A stretch of DNA of 38,256 nt from Acidimicrobiaceae bacterium (GTDB lineage Bacteria; Actinomycetota; Acidimicrobiia; Acidimicrobiales; RAAP-2). This document shows positions 8,664 through 17,011 of this stretch, piece by piece. Below the pieces are notes generated by a model, which saw nothing but the letters and a program-made list of their open reading frames with translations, was not told where the DNA came from and did no database searches. The stretch lies in contig PNAT01000115.1 of NCBI GenBank assembly GCA_003169675.1, positions 1 through 38,256 of the forward strand. Reading direction: 5' to 3'. Both the position numbers and the translations under genes were made by a program. How positions within the stretch are numbered: the first letter of the stretch is position 1; the number at the start of each line of letters is the position of its first letter.

Positions 8664-9584
8664 ATGACAAAACCCCTGCGTATCGGAACGCTCATCGACA
8701 CGGACAAGCCGCTCGCACATACGGTGGCCCAACTCACGCGCTATGCCGAGGCCGGTCTCGATTACGCCTTTGCCACCCAGATATTCGGGCATGACGCGCT
8801 TACCCTCCTGGCTGCGGCCGGGGCCCAAGTACCCGGAATCGGGCTGGGCACCTGGGTGGTCCCGGTGTATCCCCGCCACCCCATGATGCTGGCGCAACAG
8901 GTCCTCTCGGTGCAGTCGGCCACCGACAACCGGCTGATCCTCGGCCTCGGGTTGTCGCACCAGGTCGTCGTCGAGGGGATGTGGGGGATCAGCTTCGACA
9001 AGCCTGCCCGCTACATGAAGGAGTATCTGGCTGCCCTGATGCCCCTTCTCCATGGTCAGACGGTGAGCAGCACCGGGGAGCGTGTCACCGCCCACTCATT
9101 CCAACCACTCGAGATCCCTGACGTCGAGGCACCGCCTGTCCTTCTGGCCGCCCTCGGTACCACCATGCTCAATCTGGCTGGACGGTTGGCTGACGGCACC
9201 GCCACCTGGATGACCGGCACCCATACCGTCGAATCGCACATTGCGCCGACGATCCGCGCCGCCGCTGAGAAGGCGGGGCGACCGGCCCCCCGCATCGGTG
9301 TGTCGCTGCCCGTCTCGGTGACGGCCGATGTCGAGGCGGTCCGGGAGCGGGTGAACAAGGACAACGCCATCTATCCGAGCCTGCCGTCCTACAAGGCCAT
9401 GCTCGACAAGGAAGGTGCCCAGAGCCCGGCCGACATCGCCTTCCTGGGCGACGAGGACAGCGTCATCGCATCCATCGAGACGCTGGCCGCCGCCGGAGCC
9501 ACCGACTTCGTGGCCTCTGTGGTCGGAAACGCAGTGGAGCGGGAGCGCACAATCACGCTGATCAGCGAGCTGGCCAGAGCCTGA
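8664..9584 (+). CDS. LLM-class F420-dependent oxidoreductase
   Basis: Luciferase-like monooxygenase superfamily TIM barrel (306 aa), of the type that uses coenzyme F420 in actinobacteria; substrate unknown. Seen: early RIGTLIDT strand, GLGTWVVPVYPRHP (the binding-loop region), LILGLGLSH and the RYMKEYLAAL segment typical of these proteins. The ATG at 8664 is chosen because an in-frame TAG lies at 8641 upstream and GGCGAGGAG gives a ribosome site. Divergent from the purK remnant, and it ends 12 bases before the convergent DsbA-like gene. Confidence 0.87.
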   Translation: MTKPLRIGTLIDTDKPLAHTVAQLTRYAEAGLDYAFATQIFGHDALTLLAAAGAQVPGIGLGTWVVPVYPRHPMMLAQQVLSVQSATDNRLILGLGLSHQVVVEGMWGISFDKPARYMKEYLAALMPLLHGQTVSSTGERVTAHSFQPLEIPDVEAPPVLLAALGTTMLNLAGRLADGTATWMTGTHTVESHIAPTIRAAAEKAGRPAPRIGVSLPVSVTADVEAVRERVNKDNAIYPSLPSYKAMLDKEGAQSPADIAFLGDEDSVIASIETLAAAGATDFVASVVGNAVERERTITLISELARA

Positions 9585-9596
9585 TCGGCCCACGCC

Positions 9597-10196
9597 TCAG
9601 CGCGAAAGCGTTGTGAATTTGAACTCATTGAGGTCCGGCTGAGCGTCGAAGAGCTGCACCACACCTTCGATGGTGCGGCGCGCCAGCGCAGCATCGCCCT
9701 CCGGTCGGCTCATGAGGCGCACGAACGCGGCACGCCCGTCGACGACGAAGGTCGGCACCCCGAAGACGCGCCACTCGCCGACGGCCTGCTCATGGGCCTG
9801 CCGGATGAGGTCGATCGGCCCCCCCGACTCGATTTCGGCCAGGACCTTGGCCCCCGGCACACCTGCCCGATCCAGCACGTCGGACAGCACGTCAGGCACC
9901 CTGAGGTCGAGCGCTTCGTCATGACGGGCCGTGAACAGGGCGCCGTGGACGCGCCCGAACTCGTCCGGGTACTGGTCCCGGACCACCACTCCGGCCGCCA
10001 GAGCCAGCAGGTCGGGCGCCCTGGTGGGTTCGTCCCACACCGGTGTTCCACCCTCGGGCACGTGGACCTGGTTCAAGGAGAAGGGGACGAATGTGACGTC
10101 CCAGTCCGCCCCATCGGCCAGCGCGGCGAGCACATGCTCATGCGCGTTGCGGGCAAAGGGGCAGCGATAGTCCCAGTTCACGGAGAATGGCTTCAT
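9597..10196 (-). CDS. DsbA-family thioredoxin-fold protein (FrnE/HCCA-isomerase-like)
   Basis: A 199-residue DsbA-like protein without signal peptide, so cytoplasmic. The active-site region reads CPFA, with one Cys (Cys12) instead of CxxC, followed by the GVPTFVV cis-proline loop. A single cysteine is typical of thiol-conjugating relatives such as 2-hydroxychromene-2-carboxylate isomerase more than of disulfide exchangers. The ATG at 10196 is chosen over a longer form because AAGGAAC lies just upstream and the start overlaps the PAP2 stop (ATGA). It might act with mycothiol, which is inference. Confidence 0.8.
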   Translation of the reverse strand: MKPFSVNWDYRCPFARNAHEHVLAALADGADWDVTFVPFSLNQVHVPEGGTPVWDEPTRAPDLLALAAGVVVRDQYPDEFGRVHGALFTARHDEALDLRVPDVLSDVLDRAGVPGAKVLAEIESGGPIDLIRQAHEQAVGEWRVFGVPTFVVDGRAAFVRLMSRPEGDAALARRTIEGVVQLFDAQPDLNEFKFTTLSR

Positions 10197-10771
10197 AGTT
10201 CCTTCAACCCGTAGGGGCGCCGCCCCATTCCCCGCCGGGCACGTGCCGCCCGGTGCCGGCTCCCCGGGGTCACTGTGTTGACCAAGGGCCGCAGGCATAG
10301 GCCGAGGACAGATCCGAGGGCAGCCCCGCCGAGCACGTCCGTCGGGTGGTGGGCTCTCAGATGGATCCGGCTGGCGGCCACCGCGCCGGCGAATCCCACA
10401 AAGGCCGTGGTCTGGACCTCGGTCTCGGCCAGGACGAATGCGGTGCAGAAGGCGGCCAGCGTGTGCCCGCTCGGGAAGCTGCTGCTGGTCGGGGTGCGCA
10501 CGGCGGCCGCCAGGTGCTCGTCGGGCCGCTGGCGTTCGACCACCGACTTCACCGCCCGGCTGACGAAGAGGGAGGAGAAACCGGCCGCTCCCAGTTGCAC
10601 CACGGCGCGCCGGCGATCCGGACCCCGGCGGCGACCCTTGAGCAGCGCCACCAGGACCCAGACGAAGCCGTAGTCAGCCAGGTTCGACACCACGGCGGCG
10701 GCTCGGTCGATACTGGGTCGTCCGCGCAGCGGCTCGAACGCAGCATCAATGGCGTCATCGAGATCGCTCAT
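10193..10771 (-). CDS. PAP2-family phosphatase
   Basis: Membrane-associated lipid or isoprenoid phosphatase of the PAP2 superfamily (192 aa from the ATG at 10771). All three catalytic motifs are present: KSVVERQRP (Lys75, Arg82, Pro83), PSGH (100-103) and SRIHLRAHHPTD (Arg135, His141, Asp145). Hydrophobic helices lie around 33-45, 57-72, 104-116, 121-134 and 147-160. The substrate could be phosphatidate or undecaprenyl pyrophosphate. It follows the nuclease gene by 10 bases and overlaps the DsbA-like gene, so the three probably form one transcript. Confidence 0.88.
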   Translation of the reverse strand: MSDLDDAIDAAFEPLRGRPSIDRAAAVVSNLADYGFVWVLVALLKGRRRGPDRRRAVVQLGAAGFSSLFVSRAVKSVVERQRPDEHLAAAVRTPTSSSFPSGHTLAAFCTAFVLAETEVQTTAFVGFAGAVAASRIHLRAHHPTDVLGGAALGSVLGLCLRPLVNTVTPGSRHRAARARRGMGRRPYGLKEL

Positions 10772-10781
10772 CGAAGCGCGC

Positions 10782-11554
10782 TCATGCCGCCCCGAAGGCG
10801 GGGCACGAAGGCTTGAAATGGCAGAAATTACAGAGCGGGCCTGTCTTCGGACGGAAGTCCTCTGTCTCGCAGGCCCGCTCAATGGCGCCCCACACGGCGA
10901 CTGTCCGTTGCTGCTGCCCCCGGATGGTCTGCGGGGTGGCCACCGCCGAGATCGTCACGGGATCGCGCAGGTGCAGGAGCCGAACTTCGGCCGGCGCCCG
11001 CCCCAGCACCCGCTCGCACAGGAGGGCATAGGTCTGGACCCCCCCATGCGCATCTGCTCGTAACGGGCCGAAGGCGCCTTCCCGGTCTTGTAGTCCACCA
11101 CGGTCAGGGACCCATCGGATCCGATGTCGAGCCGGTCGATGATGCCCCGCAGCCGCATCCCGTCCTGGTTGATTTCCACTCCCAGCTCGATGCCGATCGC
11201 CCGCACCGCGTTGGGGTCCTCCAATCGGAAGTAGTTGCCCACCAGCACCCTGGAGTCGGCCAGGAAGGAGGCAGCGGCTTCCCGGGTCAGAGCCAGCTCC
11301 GTGAACTCCGGATCCGACTGCAGCATCGACCACGCCCGCTCCAGCTCCCCGCCGGCAGCCGCCTCCGTGCGGGCACCGGCCTCGTGGTTCCAGAAGAGGC
11401 CTTCCAGGGCGGCATGGACCAGTGTGCCTTTGACCGCATGAGGTGAGGCCGGCTCGGGGCGATGCTCAATCTGCGTGTACCGAAAGGCCAGCGGGCAGTT
11501 GGTGAAGGCCGTCACCTTCGATGGCGTCAGGGTTCGAGGAGGGGTGAGCGCCAT
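10782..11554 (-). pseudogene. RecB-like PD-(D/E)XK nuclease, interrupted by a -1 frameshift
   Basis: Actinobacterial RecB-family exonuclease of about 260 aa. The first frame (from the ATG at 11554) gives the family start (LTPSKVTAFTNCPLAFRY), GTLVHAALEGLF and the catalytic region RGIIDRLD ... LTVVDYKTG. At a run of seven G on the coding strand (11039-11045) similarity moves to another frame that gives VQTYALLCERVLGR and the C-terminal cysteine cluster (CNFCHFKPSCPAF) that with an early Cys would hold an Fe-S cluster. Adding one G restores a single frame. It may be a sequencing error, a real mutation or phase variation. A -10 box TATTCT (11562-11567) lies seven bases before the ATG. Confidence 0.85.
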
Positions 11555-11616
11555 GGCGGCCAGAATAGGGCGAGGTCCGGAGACCGCCGACCCATGCACT
11601 AAAAAGTGAGTTCCAG

Positions 11617-11766
11617 ATGGAACACGTTCTCAATACCTACGGATATGCCGCCATCTCCTTGGCGGCGCTTGTGGCGGCGGTCCGCATCCTCTTCCCATCC
11701 GCATCGACCGTCGTGGCGCGGCATCGGCTGGTTGACCTCAGGGTCGGGCGTGATGGCGCCGCCTGA
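11617..11766 (+). CDS. Possible small single-pass membrane protein (49 aa)
   Basis: A short frame from the ATG at 11617 encodes 49 residues: a short polar start, a hydrophobic helix (about residues 8-27, rich in Ala and Leu), then an Arg-rich end suggesting the C-terminus faces the cytoplasm. It overlaps the start of the next gene by 14 bases, as other gene pairs here do. A weak GTGAG ribosome site lies seven bases upstream. No family recognised; it could be a chance frame. Confidence 0.4.
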   Translation: MEHVLNTYGYAAISLAALVAAVRILFPSASTVVARHRLVDLRVGRDGAA

Positions 11767-12028
11767 TCTCCGCCGCGTCACCCAATGGGCCGGATTGCTC
11801 CCGGGCGATCCGGTCCAGGTTGAGGGCACCCGGATCCGCAGTGCCACGTGGGCCTTCGTGGCCCATGTCACCAACGGCGAGTCGGGTGCGGAATGGGTTG
11901 AGGTCGTCGGGGGCCGCGCCGGGGACCGCACGGTCCGGTCGTTCCGGCCCGATCAGCTCTACGCCGTCTCGGCCCGGCCGGGGCGGGATCCGTCGTTGGC
12001 CGAAGCCCCCGGACTTCCGCTCGGTTGA
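11753..12028 (+). CDS. Small conserved-looking protein of unknown function
   Basis: Ninety-one residues from the ATG at 11753; a GTG directly before it is an alternative. The frame has a coherent soluble sequence with short beta-like strands (DPVQVEGTRIRSATWAFV, then WVEVVGGRAGDRTVRSF), consistent with a small beta-barrel. I do not recognise a named family. The antisense frame here is less protein-like. It sits between the possible small membrane protein and a GNAT gene, 15 bases before the latter. Confidence 0.6.
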   Translation: MAPPDLRRVTQWAGLLPGDPVQVEGTRIRSATWAFVAHVTNGESGAEWVEVVGGRAGDRTVRSFRPDQLYAVSARPGRDPSLAEAPGLPLG

Positions 12029-12043
12029 TCGTCCCGTTCACCA

Positions 12044-12595
12044 ATGGTCATCCCGACGCTCACCACCCCGCGCCTGATCCTGCGGCCGTTCGTTCATGAC
12101 GACCTTGATGAGTTGGCGGTGATCCACGCGGAAGAGTCCTTCTGGTGGTATCCGTTGCGCCGTGGCATGACGACGGTGCAGTCGGCCGAGTTCCTGACCA
12201 GGACCATCGAGCGCTATGGATCCGACGGATTCGGAGTTGAAGCGCTCATCGACCGGGGAAGTGGGGTCATGATCGGCTGGGCTGGCCTGGCGGTGCCGCA
12301 CTTCCTGCCCGAGATCCTCCCGGCGGTGGAGGTGGGATGGCGCCTGGCTGGAGCGTTCCGCCGCCGGGGTCTGGCCACCGAAGCCGGCGCGGCCGCGGTC
12401 GATTGGGGCTTCATCCACGGGGGACTCGAACGCCTGGTCAGCATTTTTGAACCGGAGAACGTGGCGTCGGGCAAGGTCATGGAGCACCTGGGGTTCACGC
12501 CCTTCCTGACCACCACCGGCATGCTGCATGGTAAGGACGTGGTGGTCACCGAGCTCAGTATCGAGACGTGGCGGGAGCGCAGAACGAATGGGTGA
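12044..12595 (+). CDS. GNAT-family N-acetyltransferase (RimJ/RimL type)
   Basis: Transfers an acetyl group from acetyl-CoA to an amine, substrate unknown (183 aa). The N-terminus TLTTPRLILRPF is the classic RimJ/RimL opening; the acetyl-CoA loop region reads RLAGAFRRRGLATEAGAAAVDWGF, quoted here in part as FRRRGLATEA, and the late motif NVASGKVMEHLGF is typical of the family. The ATG at 12044 has no strong ribosome site. It overlaps the thioesterase-like gene by eight bases. Confidence 0.88.
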   Translation: MVIPTLTTPRLILRPFVHDDLDELAVIHAEESFWWYPLRRGMTTVQSAEFLTRTIERYGSDGFGVEALIDRGSGVMIGWAGLAVPHFLPEILPAVEVGWRLAGAFRRRGLATEAGAAAVDWGFIHGGLERLVSIFEPENVASGKVMEHLGFTPFLTTTGMLHGKDVVVTELSIETWRERRTNG

Positions 12596-13430
12596 TCTCG
12601 GGGTGCAGACAGCAGTCGAACCTGTGTCGGGGGGGAGCGACACGGGAGCGCGCCGGTTCACGGCCCTGGTGGGCGACGACTGGGAGATCTGGGGACCCGC
12701 AGGTGGGTATGTGGCGGCCATTGCTTTGCGGGCCGCCGGTGCCGTCAGCCCGTTTGCCCGGCCGGCCAGCTTCTTCTGCCACTACCTCTCCGTGGCGGCC
12801 TTCGAGGAGGTCGATCTGATGGTCACACCCCTCCGTTCAGGCCGGACCGTGCTGGCGCAGCGGGTCGAGATGACGCAGCACGGGCGCCCCGTCCTCGAAG
12901 CCATGGTCTGGTCGGTAGGGCACGTGGAAGGGCTGGCGCACAATGACGTGCACCCGCCTGACGTGCCCGATCCTGACGACCTGAGGTCGTTCGCCGAGCT
13001 GAGGCCCGACGACGATGGTCCGCCCTTCGCCTTCTGGAGGAACTTCGATCAGAAGCCGATCGACTACACCGAGACGTGGCCTCCACCTGGCCCTCTCCCG
13101 CCTACCTGGCGCACCTGGCTGCGGTGCGCCCCGAGGGCCACCTTCGACGATCCGTGGATTGACGCGGCGCGGTCCCTGATCGTGCTCGACGTCTTGAGCT
13201 GGCCGGCCGGGTCCCGCCCCCACGCGTATATGGAGCCTCCGTTCATCGCGCCCAGCCTTGACCTCTACGCCTCGTTCCAGCATGCGGGCACATCTTCGGA
13301 ATGGCTCCTCCTGGACGCCCACTCGCCCGTGGCCGCCGACGGGCTCCTCTCGTGGACGGGTCGCGTCTGGTCCCGGGACAGGCAGTTGATTGCCAGCGGT
13401 GGAGGACAGGCGGTCTTCCGGCACACCTAG
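12588..13430 (+). CDS. Thioesterase-family protein (TesB-like double hotdog)
   Basis: Probable acyl-CoA thioesterase of the TesB-like double-hotdog group (280 aa). Seen: the WEIWGPAGGYVAAIALRAA helix that opens the first hotdog, and the second half with SLDLYASFQHAG and WLLLDAHSPVAADGLLSWTG, which matches the conserved end of these proteins. The ATG at 12588 is preferred over the longer frame because GGGAG lies about 11 bases upstream and the eight-base overlap with the GNAT gene fits the local style. It ends six bases before the convergent acyl-CoA dehydrogenase. Its proximity to the acyl-CoA pathway may be functional, but the strand layout does not require it. Confidence 0.82.
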   Translation: MGDLGVQTAVEPVSGGSDTGARRFTALVGDDWEIWGPAGGYVAAIALRAAGAVSPFARPASFFCHYLSVAAFEEVDLMVTPLRSGRTVLAQRVEMTQHGRPVLEAMVWSVGHVEGLAHNDVHPPDVPDPDDLRSFAELRPDDDGPPFAFWRNFDQKPIDYTETWPPPGPLPPTWRTWLRCAPRATFDDPWIDAARSLIVLDVLSWPAGSRPHAYMEPPFIAPSLDLYASFQHAGTSSEWLLLDAHSPVAADGLLSWTGRVWSRDRQLIASGGGQAVFRHT

Positions 13431-13436
13431 GGATGG

Positions 13437-14585
13437 CTACTCGGTCGAATAGCCATCCATGCGGGCGAGGATGCGCAGCATCACCTCGTCGGCTCCGGCG
13501 CCGATGGAGTCCAGGCGGGTGTCTCGGAAAAAGCGCGACGTCCAGTGCTCGTCCATGTAGCCGATCCCGCCGTGGAACTGCACCGCGGTGTCCGCCACTT
13601 CTCGTTGGAGCCTGGAGCCCATCAACTTGCCGATGGTGGCGTATCGGGTGGCGTCCTCTCCCCGCATGACGGCGTCCGCGGTGGTGCGCGCGTAGTGCTT
13701 CAACATGTCATGGCGGGCACTTAGTTCGGCCAGCACGAATTGGAGATGCTGGTTGGCCAACAGGGGCTTCCCGAATGCCTGCCGCTCGGCCAAATACGCC
13801 TTCGTGCGCGCCAGTGCCAACTCTATGGAGCCGACCTGCTTGTAGAACGTGATGAGCCGCTCCGCCTGGAATTGCACCATCTGCTGCTGGAAGCCTCGCC
13901 CGATCTCGCCGATGGTGTTGGAGACCGGGACGCGGACGTCGGTGAAGGAGAGCTCCGCGGTGTCGCTCGACCACATGCCGAGTTTTTCGAGCTTGCGTGA
14001 GACCACGACGCCATCGGTCGACGTCGGCACCACGATGAGCGACATGCCTTGGTAACCGGGCTGGTCCGAAGTGCGGGCCAGGAGGCAGAGCCAGTCGGCC
14101 TGGGTGCCGTTGGTGACGTAGAGCTTTGACCCATTGATGATCCACTGATCGCCGTCGCGGACGCCCCGGGTTCTGATGCCCGCCACGTCACTGCCGGCAT
14201 CGGGCTCGGTGACGGCGATGGAAGCCACGCACTCGCCCCGAATGGCCGGTGCCAGGTAGGCCTCCTTGAGCTCGGCCGTTCCGTATTGGGCCAGCGCCGG
14301 GGTGGCCATCGACATCTGCACCGCCATGGCCATGGGGATCCCCCCGCAACTGATGCGACCCATCTCCTCACCCGCGATGAGGGTGAATGAGTGATCGGCC
14401 CCCATGCCCCCGTACGCTTCGTCGTACTCCAGCCCGAAAATGCCGACCGGGGCGAGCCTGGCGAAGAGGTCGTGAGCAGGGAAGGTACGAGCCGATTCCC
14501 AGACATTGACATGGGGTTCGATCTCACGCTCGAAGAGGTCCCGCAGAGTCTTGCGAAAGAGCCGGTGTTCGTCGGTCTCAAGCAC
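13437..14585 (-). CDS. Acyl-CoA dehydrogenase
   Basis: FAD enzyme introducing a 2,3-double bond in an acyl-CoA (382 aa). Seen: VTEPDAGSDVAGI (flavin/substrate loop), the LSFTDVRVP strand, GGIGYMDEHWTSRFFRD, and the catalytic-base position in GAGADEVML (Glu367). It starts with GTG, with TATCGT (14592-14597) six bases upstream, suggesting a leaderless mRNA. It is divergent, across 66 bases, from a hydratase-carboxylase-AtuA-like operon. A citronellyl-CoA or other branched acyl-CoA dehydrogenase role is therefore likely by context, though chain preference cannot be read from the sequence. Confidence 0.92.
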   Translation of the reverse strand: MLETDEHRLFRKTLRDLFEREIEPHVNVWESARTFPAHDLFARLAPVGIFGLEYDEAYGGMGADHSFTLIAGEEMGRISCGGIPMAMAVQMSMATPALAQYGTAELKEAYLAPAIRGECVASIAVTEPDAGSDVAGIRTRGVRDGDQWIINGSKLYVTNGTQADWLCLLARTSDQPGYQGMSLIVVPTSTDGVVVSRKLEKLGMWSSDTAELSFTDVRVPVSNTIGEIGRGFQQQMVQFQAERLITFYKQVGSIELALARTKAYLAERQAFGKPLLANQHLQFVLAELSARHDMLKHYARTTADAVMRGEDATRYATIGKLMGSRLQREVADTAVQFHGGIGYMDEHWTSRFFRDTRLDSIGAGADEVMLRILARMDGYSTE

Positions 14586-14651
14586 CGGCGCACGATATCA
14601 CCGCACGTCTTCGATTCCCCCACCTGCGCAGGCCCCCTACACTGCGCATTC
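14586..14651. promoter_or_regulatory. Divergent promoter region of the acyl-CoA catabolic locus
   Basis: Two outward -10-like hexamers are visible: TATCGT on the minus strand (14592-14597), 6 nt before the dehydrogenase GTG, and TACACT on the plus strand (14638-14643), 8 nt before the hydratase GTG. No ribosome sites precede either start. No convincing regulator palindrome was found, and no dedicated regulator gene is adjacent. Confidence 0.5.
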
Positions 14652-15416
14652 GTGACGGATCAGATCGTGAGAGTGGAGGATGACGGAGCGATCCGCACCC
14701 TCATGCTCGACTCACCCGAGAACCGCAACGCGCTGTCGGCCCGCCTGCTCCAAGAGCTGGCCCAGGCGTTTCTTGATGCAACGACTGACGTGAACGTGCG
14801 CGCCGTCGTGCTCACCGGTTCGGGCACCGTCTTCTGCTCGGGTGCCGACCTGTCGGAACGTGCCGCCGACGCCCCGACGCGCCTGGCGGAGATCCTCACG
14901 GCCATCGTCCGTTCCCGGGTGCCGGTCATCACTCAAGTCAATGGTCACGCCAGGGCGGGAGGTCTCGGCCTCATCGCCGCATCTGACATGGCAGTCGCCG
15001 CGGCCACCAGCACCTTCGCCTTCAGCGAAGTCCGGGTTGGTGTGGCGCCGGCGATCATCATGGTGCCCGCCCTCAGGGTCATGGACCGCAGGTTTCTCGC
15101 TCGCGCCGCGCTGACCGGTGAGAAATTCGGAGCGGCCGAGGCGGAGCGGGTCGGGCTGCTCACCGACGTCGTGGACGCCGAACCAGACCTCGACACCTGG
15201 GTGGCCCGCCAGGTGGCTTCACTGCTCAAGTCGGCGCCCGGGGCGGTGGCGGCCACCAAGAAATTGCTCGGCGACCTTGGCGAGGCCGGCTGGGAGGACG
15301 GGCTGCTTGAGGCCACGACGCGTTCGGCCGCCCTCTTTGCGGGATCAGAGGCAGCCGAGGGGATGGACGCCTTCCTGCACAAACGCACGCCGTCCTGGGA
15401 GCCCACATCGCCGTGA
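14652..15416 (+). CDS. Enoyl-CoA hydratase of the methylglutaconyl/isohexenylglutaconyl-CoA type
   Basis: Crotonase-fold protein (254 aa) likely to hydrate a branched glutaconyl-CoA. Seen: CoA/oxyanion loop FCSGADLSER, second loop GHARAGGLGLIAASDMAVA, and FSEVRVGVAPAII. The first catalytic glutamate of classical hydratases (after the GG loop) is Gly here, while the second (SEV) is kept; this GLGL + SEVRVG + APA pattern is shared with LiuC/AtuE-like hydratases. The frame continues upstream, but the GTG at 14652 gives the normal crotonase start and sits 8 nt after TACACT. Its stop overlaps the next GTG by four bases. Confidence 0.88.
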   Translation: MTDQIVRVEDDGAIRTLMLDSPENRNALSARLLQELAQAFLDATTDVNVRAVVLTGSGTVFCSGADLSERAADAPTRLAEILTAIVRSRVPVITQVNGHARAGGLGLIAASDMAVAAATSTFAFSEVRVGVAPAIIMVPALRVMDRRFLARAALTGEKFGAAEAERVGLLTDVVDAEPDLDTWVARQVASLLKSAPGAVAATKKLLGDLGEAGWEDGLLEATTRSAALFAGSEAAEGMDAFLHKRTPSWEPTSP

Positions 15417-17011
15417 GCACGCCGATTGGCAGCCGCCTGGCCGTGCACGGCGACGAGTTCGGGGAGAACGCTCGGGCCATGGGTGAGCTGGTGTCAGAAG
15501 TTCGAGCCCTCCACGACCAGTTGCTCGCCGGGGGAGGGTCGCTGTACGTCCAGCGCCACCGTGCCCGCGGCAAGATGATGGTGCGGGAGCGCCTTGAAGC
15601 CCTGGCGGACCCGGGCACGCCGATCTTGGAGTTGTGCCCGTTGGCCGGCCTGGAGACCGGGGACCCCGTCGGCGGGGGAGTGGTGGTGGCGTTGGCCGAG
15701 GTTGCGCACACGCAGTGCTTGGTCATTGCCAACGACCCCACGGTTCGAGGCGGGACGACGAGTCCCACCACGATCCGAAAGTTGCTTCGGGCCATGGATG
15801 TGGCCGAGACCAACCGCCTCCCACTGGTGATCCTGGTCGAGTCGGGCGGGGCCGATCTCCCTCGCCAGGCCGATGTCTTCATTCCCGGAGGCGAACAGTT
15901 CCGCCGCTTGACCCAATTGTCGGCTCAGGGCATTCCCACTGTCTGCGTCGTCCTGGGTTCGTCGACAGCCGGCGGGGCGTACCTCCCCGGCATGAGTGAT
16001 TACACGGTCATGGTCGAAGGGCGCGCCCGGGTCTTCCTGGGCGGGCCGCCCCTGGTCAAGATGGCCATCGGCGAGGACGCCGACGAAGAGGACCTGGGCG
16101 GCGCTGTGATGCACGCCCGAACGTCGGGGCTGTGCGATTACCTGGCCCGGGATGAGCATGAGGCACTCCGCATCGCCCGCGGCATCGTGGCGCACCTCCG
16201 GTGGCAACGCCTCGGGCCCGGCCCGGCCGGCCCGGCTGAGGAACCCCTCTATGCGGCCGAGGAACTACTGGGTATCGCCTCGGTGGATGTGCGGGTGCCC
16301 TTTGATGTTCGTGAGATCCTGGCCCGGGTGGTGGACGGTTCCCGATTCGAGGAGTTCAAGGCGTCTTACGGGGCGCAGTTGGTCTGTGGGTGGGCGTCAA
16401 TCGGGGGATACCCGATCGGCGTGGTGGCCAACAACGGGATTCTCTTCTCCCAGGAGGCGCAAAAGGGGGCCCAGTTCATTCAGCTGTGCAATCGGAGCAA
16501 CACGCCCATTCTCTTCGTACAGAACATCACCGGGTTCATGGTGGGGACGCGCTATGAGCAGGGTGGAATCATCAAGGATGGCGCCAAGTTGATCAATGCG
16601 GTATCGAACTCGGCCGTGCCCCACCTCACGCTGATGGTCGGGGCAAGCTACGGGGCAGGCAACTACGCCATGGCGGGACGGGCCTATGACCCACGCTTCG
16701 TGTTCACCTGGCCCAATCACCGTATTGCGGTGATGGGGCCCAAGCAGTTGGCCGGTGTCCTTTCCATCGTCCGCCGTAATGCCGCCGAAGCGGCCGGGAG
16801 GCCATTTGACGAAGCGGCCGATGACGAGCTCCGTCAAGCCACCGAGGCACAGATTGAGGAGGAATCGACGGCGCAGTACGCCACCGGGCGCCTGTGGGAC
16901 GACGGGATCATCGACCCCCGCGATACCCGCACCGTGCTGGCCATCGCGCTGACCGCCGTGCATTCGGCAACGGTTGAAGGGACGGCGACCTTCGGAGTCG
17001 TCCGGCACTGA
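15413..17011 (+). CDS. Acyl-CoA carboxylase carboxyltransferase (beta) subunit
   Basis: Transfers CO2 from carboxybiotin to an acyl-CoA (532 aa). It matches the methylcrotonyl-/geranyl-CoA carboxylase beta type: RARGKMMVRERLEAL at the N-terminus, ESGGADLPRQADVF, GSSTAGGAYLPGMSDY (CoA-site glycines), NNGILFSQEAQKGAQFI and QNITGFMVGTRYEQGGIIKDGAK. The start is GTG overlapping the hydratase stop, and the stop overlaps the ATG of the biotin subunit by one base (TGATG). The motifs favour an unsaturated branched substrate over propionyl-CoA; methylcrotonyl versus geranyl cannot be decided by eye. Confidence 0.93.
   Translation: MSTPIGSRLAVHGDEFGENARAMGELVSEVRALHDQLLAGGGSLYVQRHRARGKMMVRERLEALADPGTPILELCPLAGLETGDPVGGGVVVALAEVAHTQCLVIANDPTVRGGTTSPTTIRKLLRAMDVAETNRLPLVILVESGGADLPRQADVFIPGGEQFRRLTQLSAQGIPTVCVVLGSSTAGGAYLPGMSDYTVMVEGRARVFLGGPPLVKMAIGEDADEEDLGGAVMHARTSGLCDYLARDEHEALRIARGIVAHLRWQRLGPGPAGPAEEPLYAAEELLGIASVDVRVPFDVREILARVVDGSRFEEFKASYGAQLVCGWASIGGYPIGVVANNGILFSQEAQKGAQFIQLCNRSNTPILFVQNITGFMVGTRYEQGGIIKDGAKLINAVSNSAVPHLTLMVGASYGAGNYAMAGRAYDPRFVFTWPNHRIAVMGPKQLAGVLSIVRRNAAEAAGRPFDEAADDELRQATEAQIEEESTAQYATGRLWDDGIIDPRDTRTVLAIALTAVHSATVEGTATFGVVRH

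Noticed and set aside
12038-12721. 227-residue minus-strand frame over the GNAT gene
   Set aside because: No family-like sequence, and it is antisense to a recognisable acetyltransferase.
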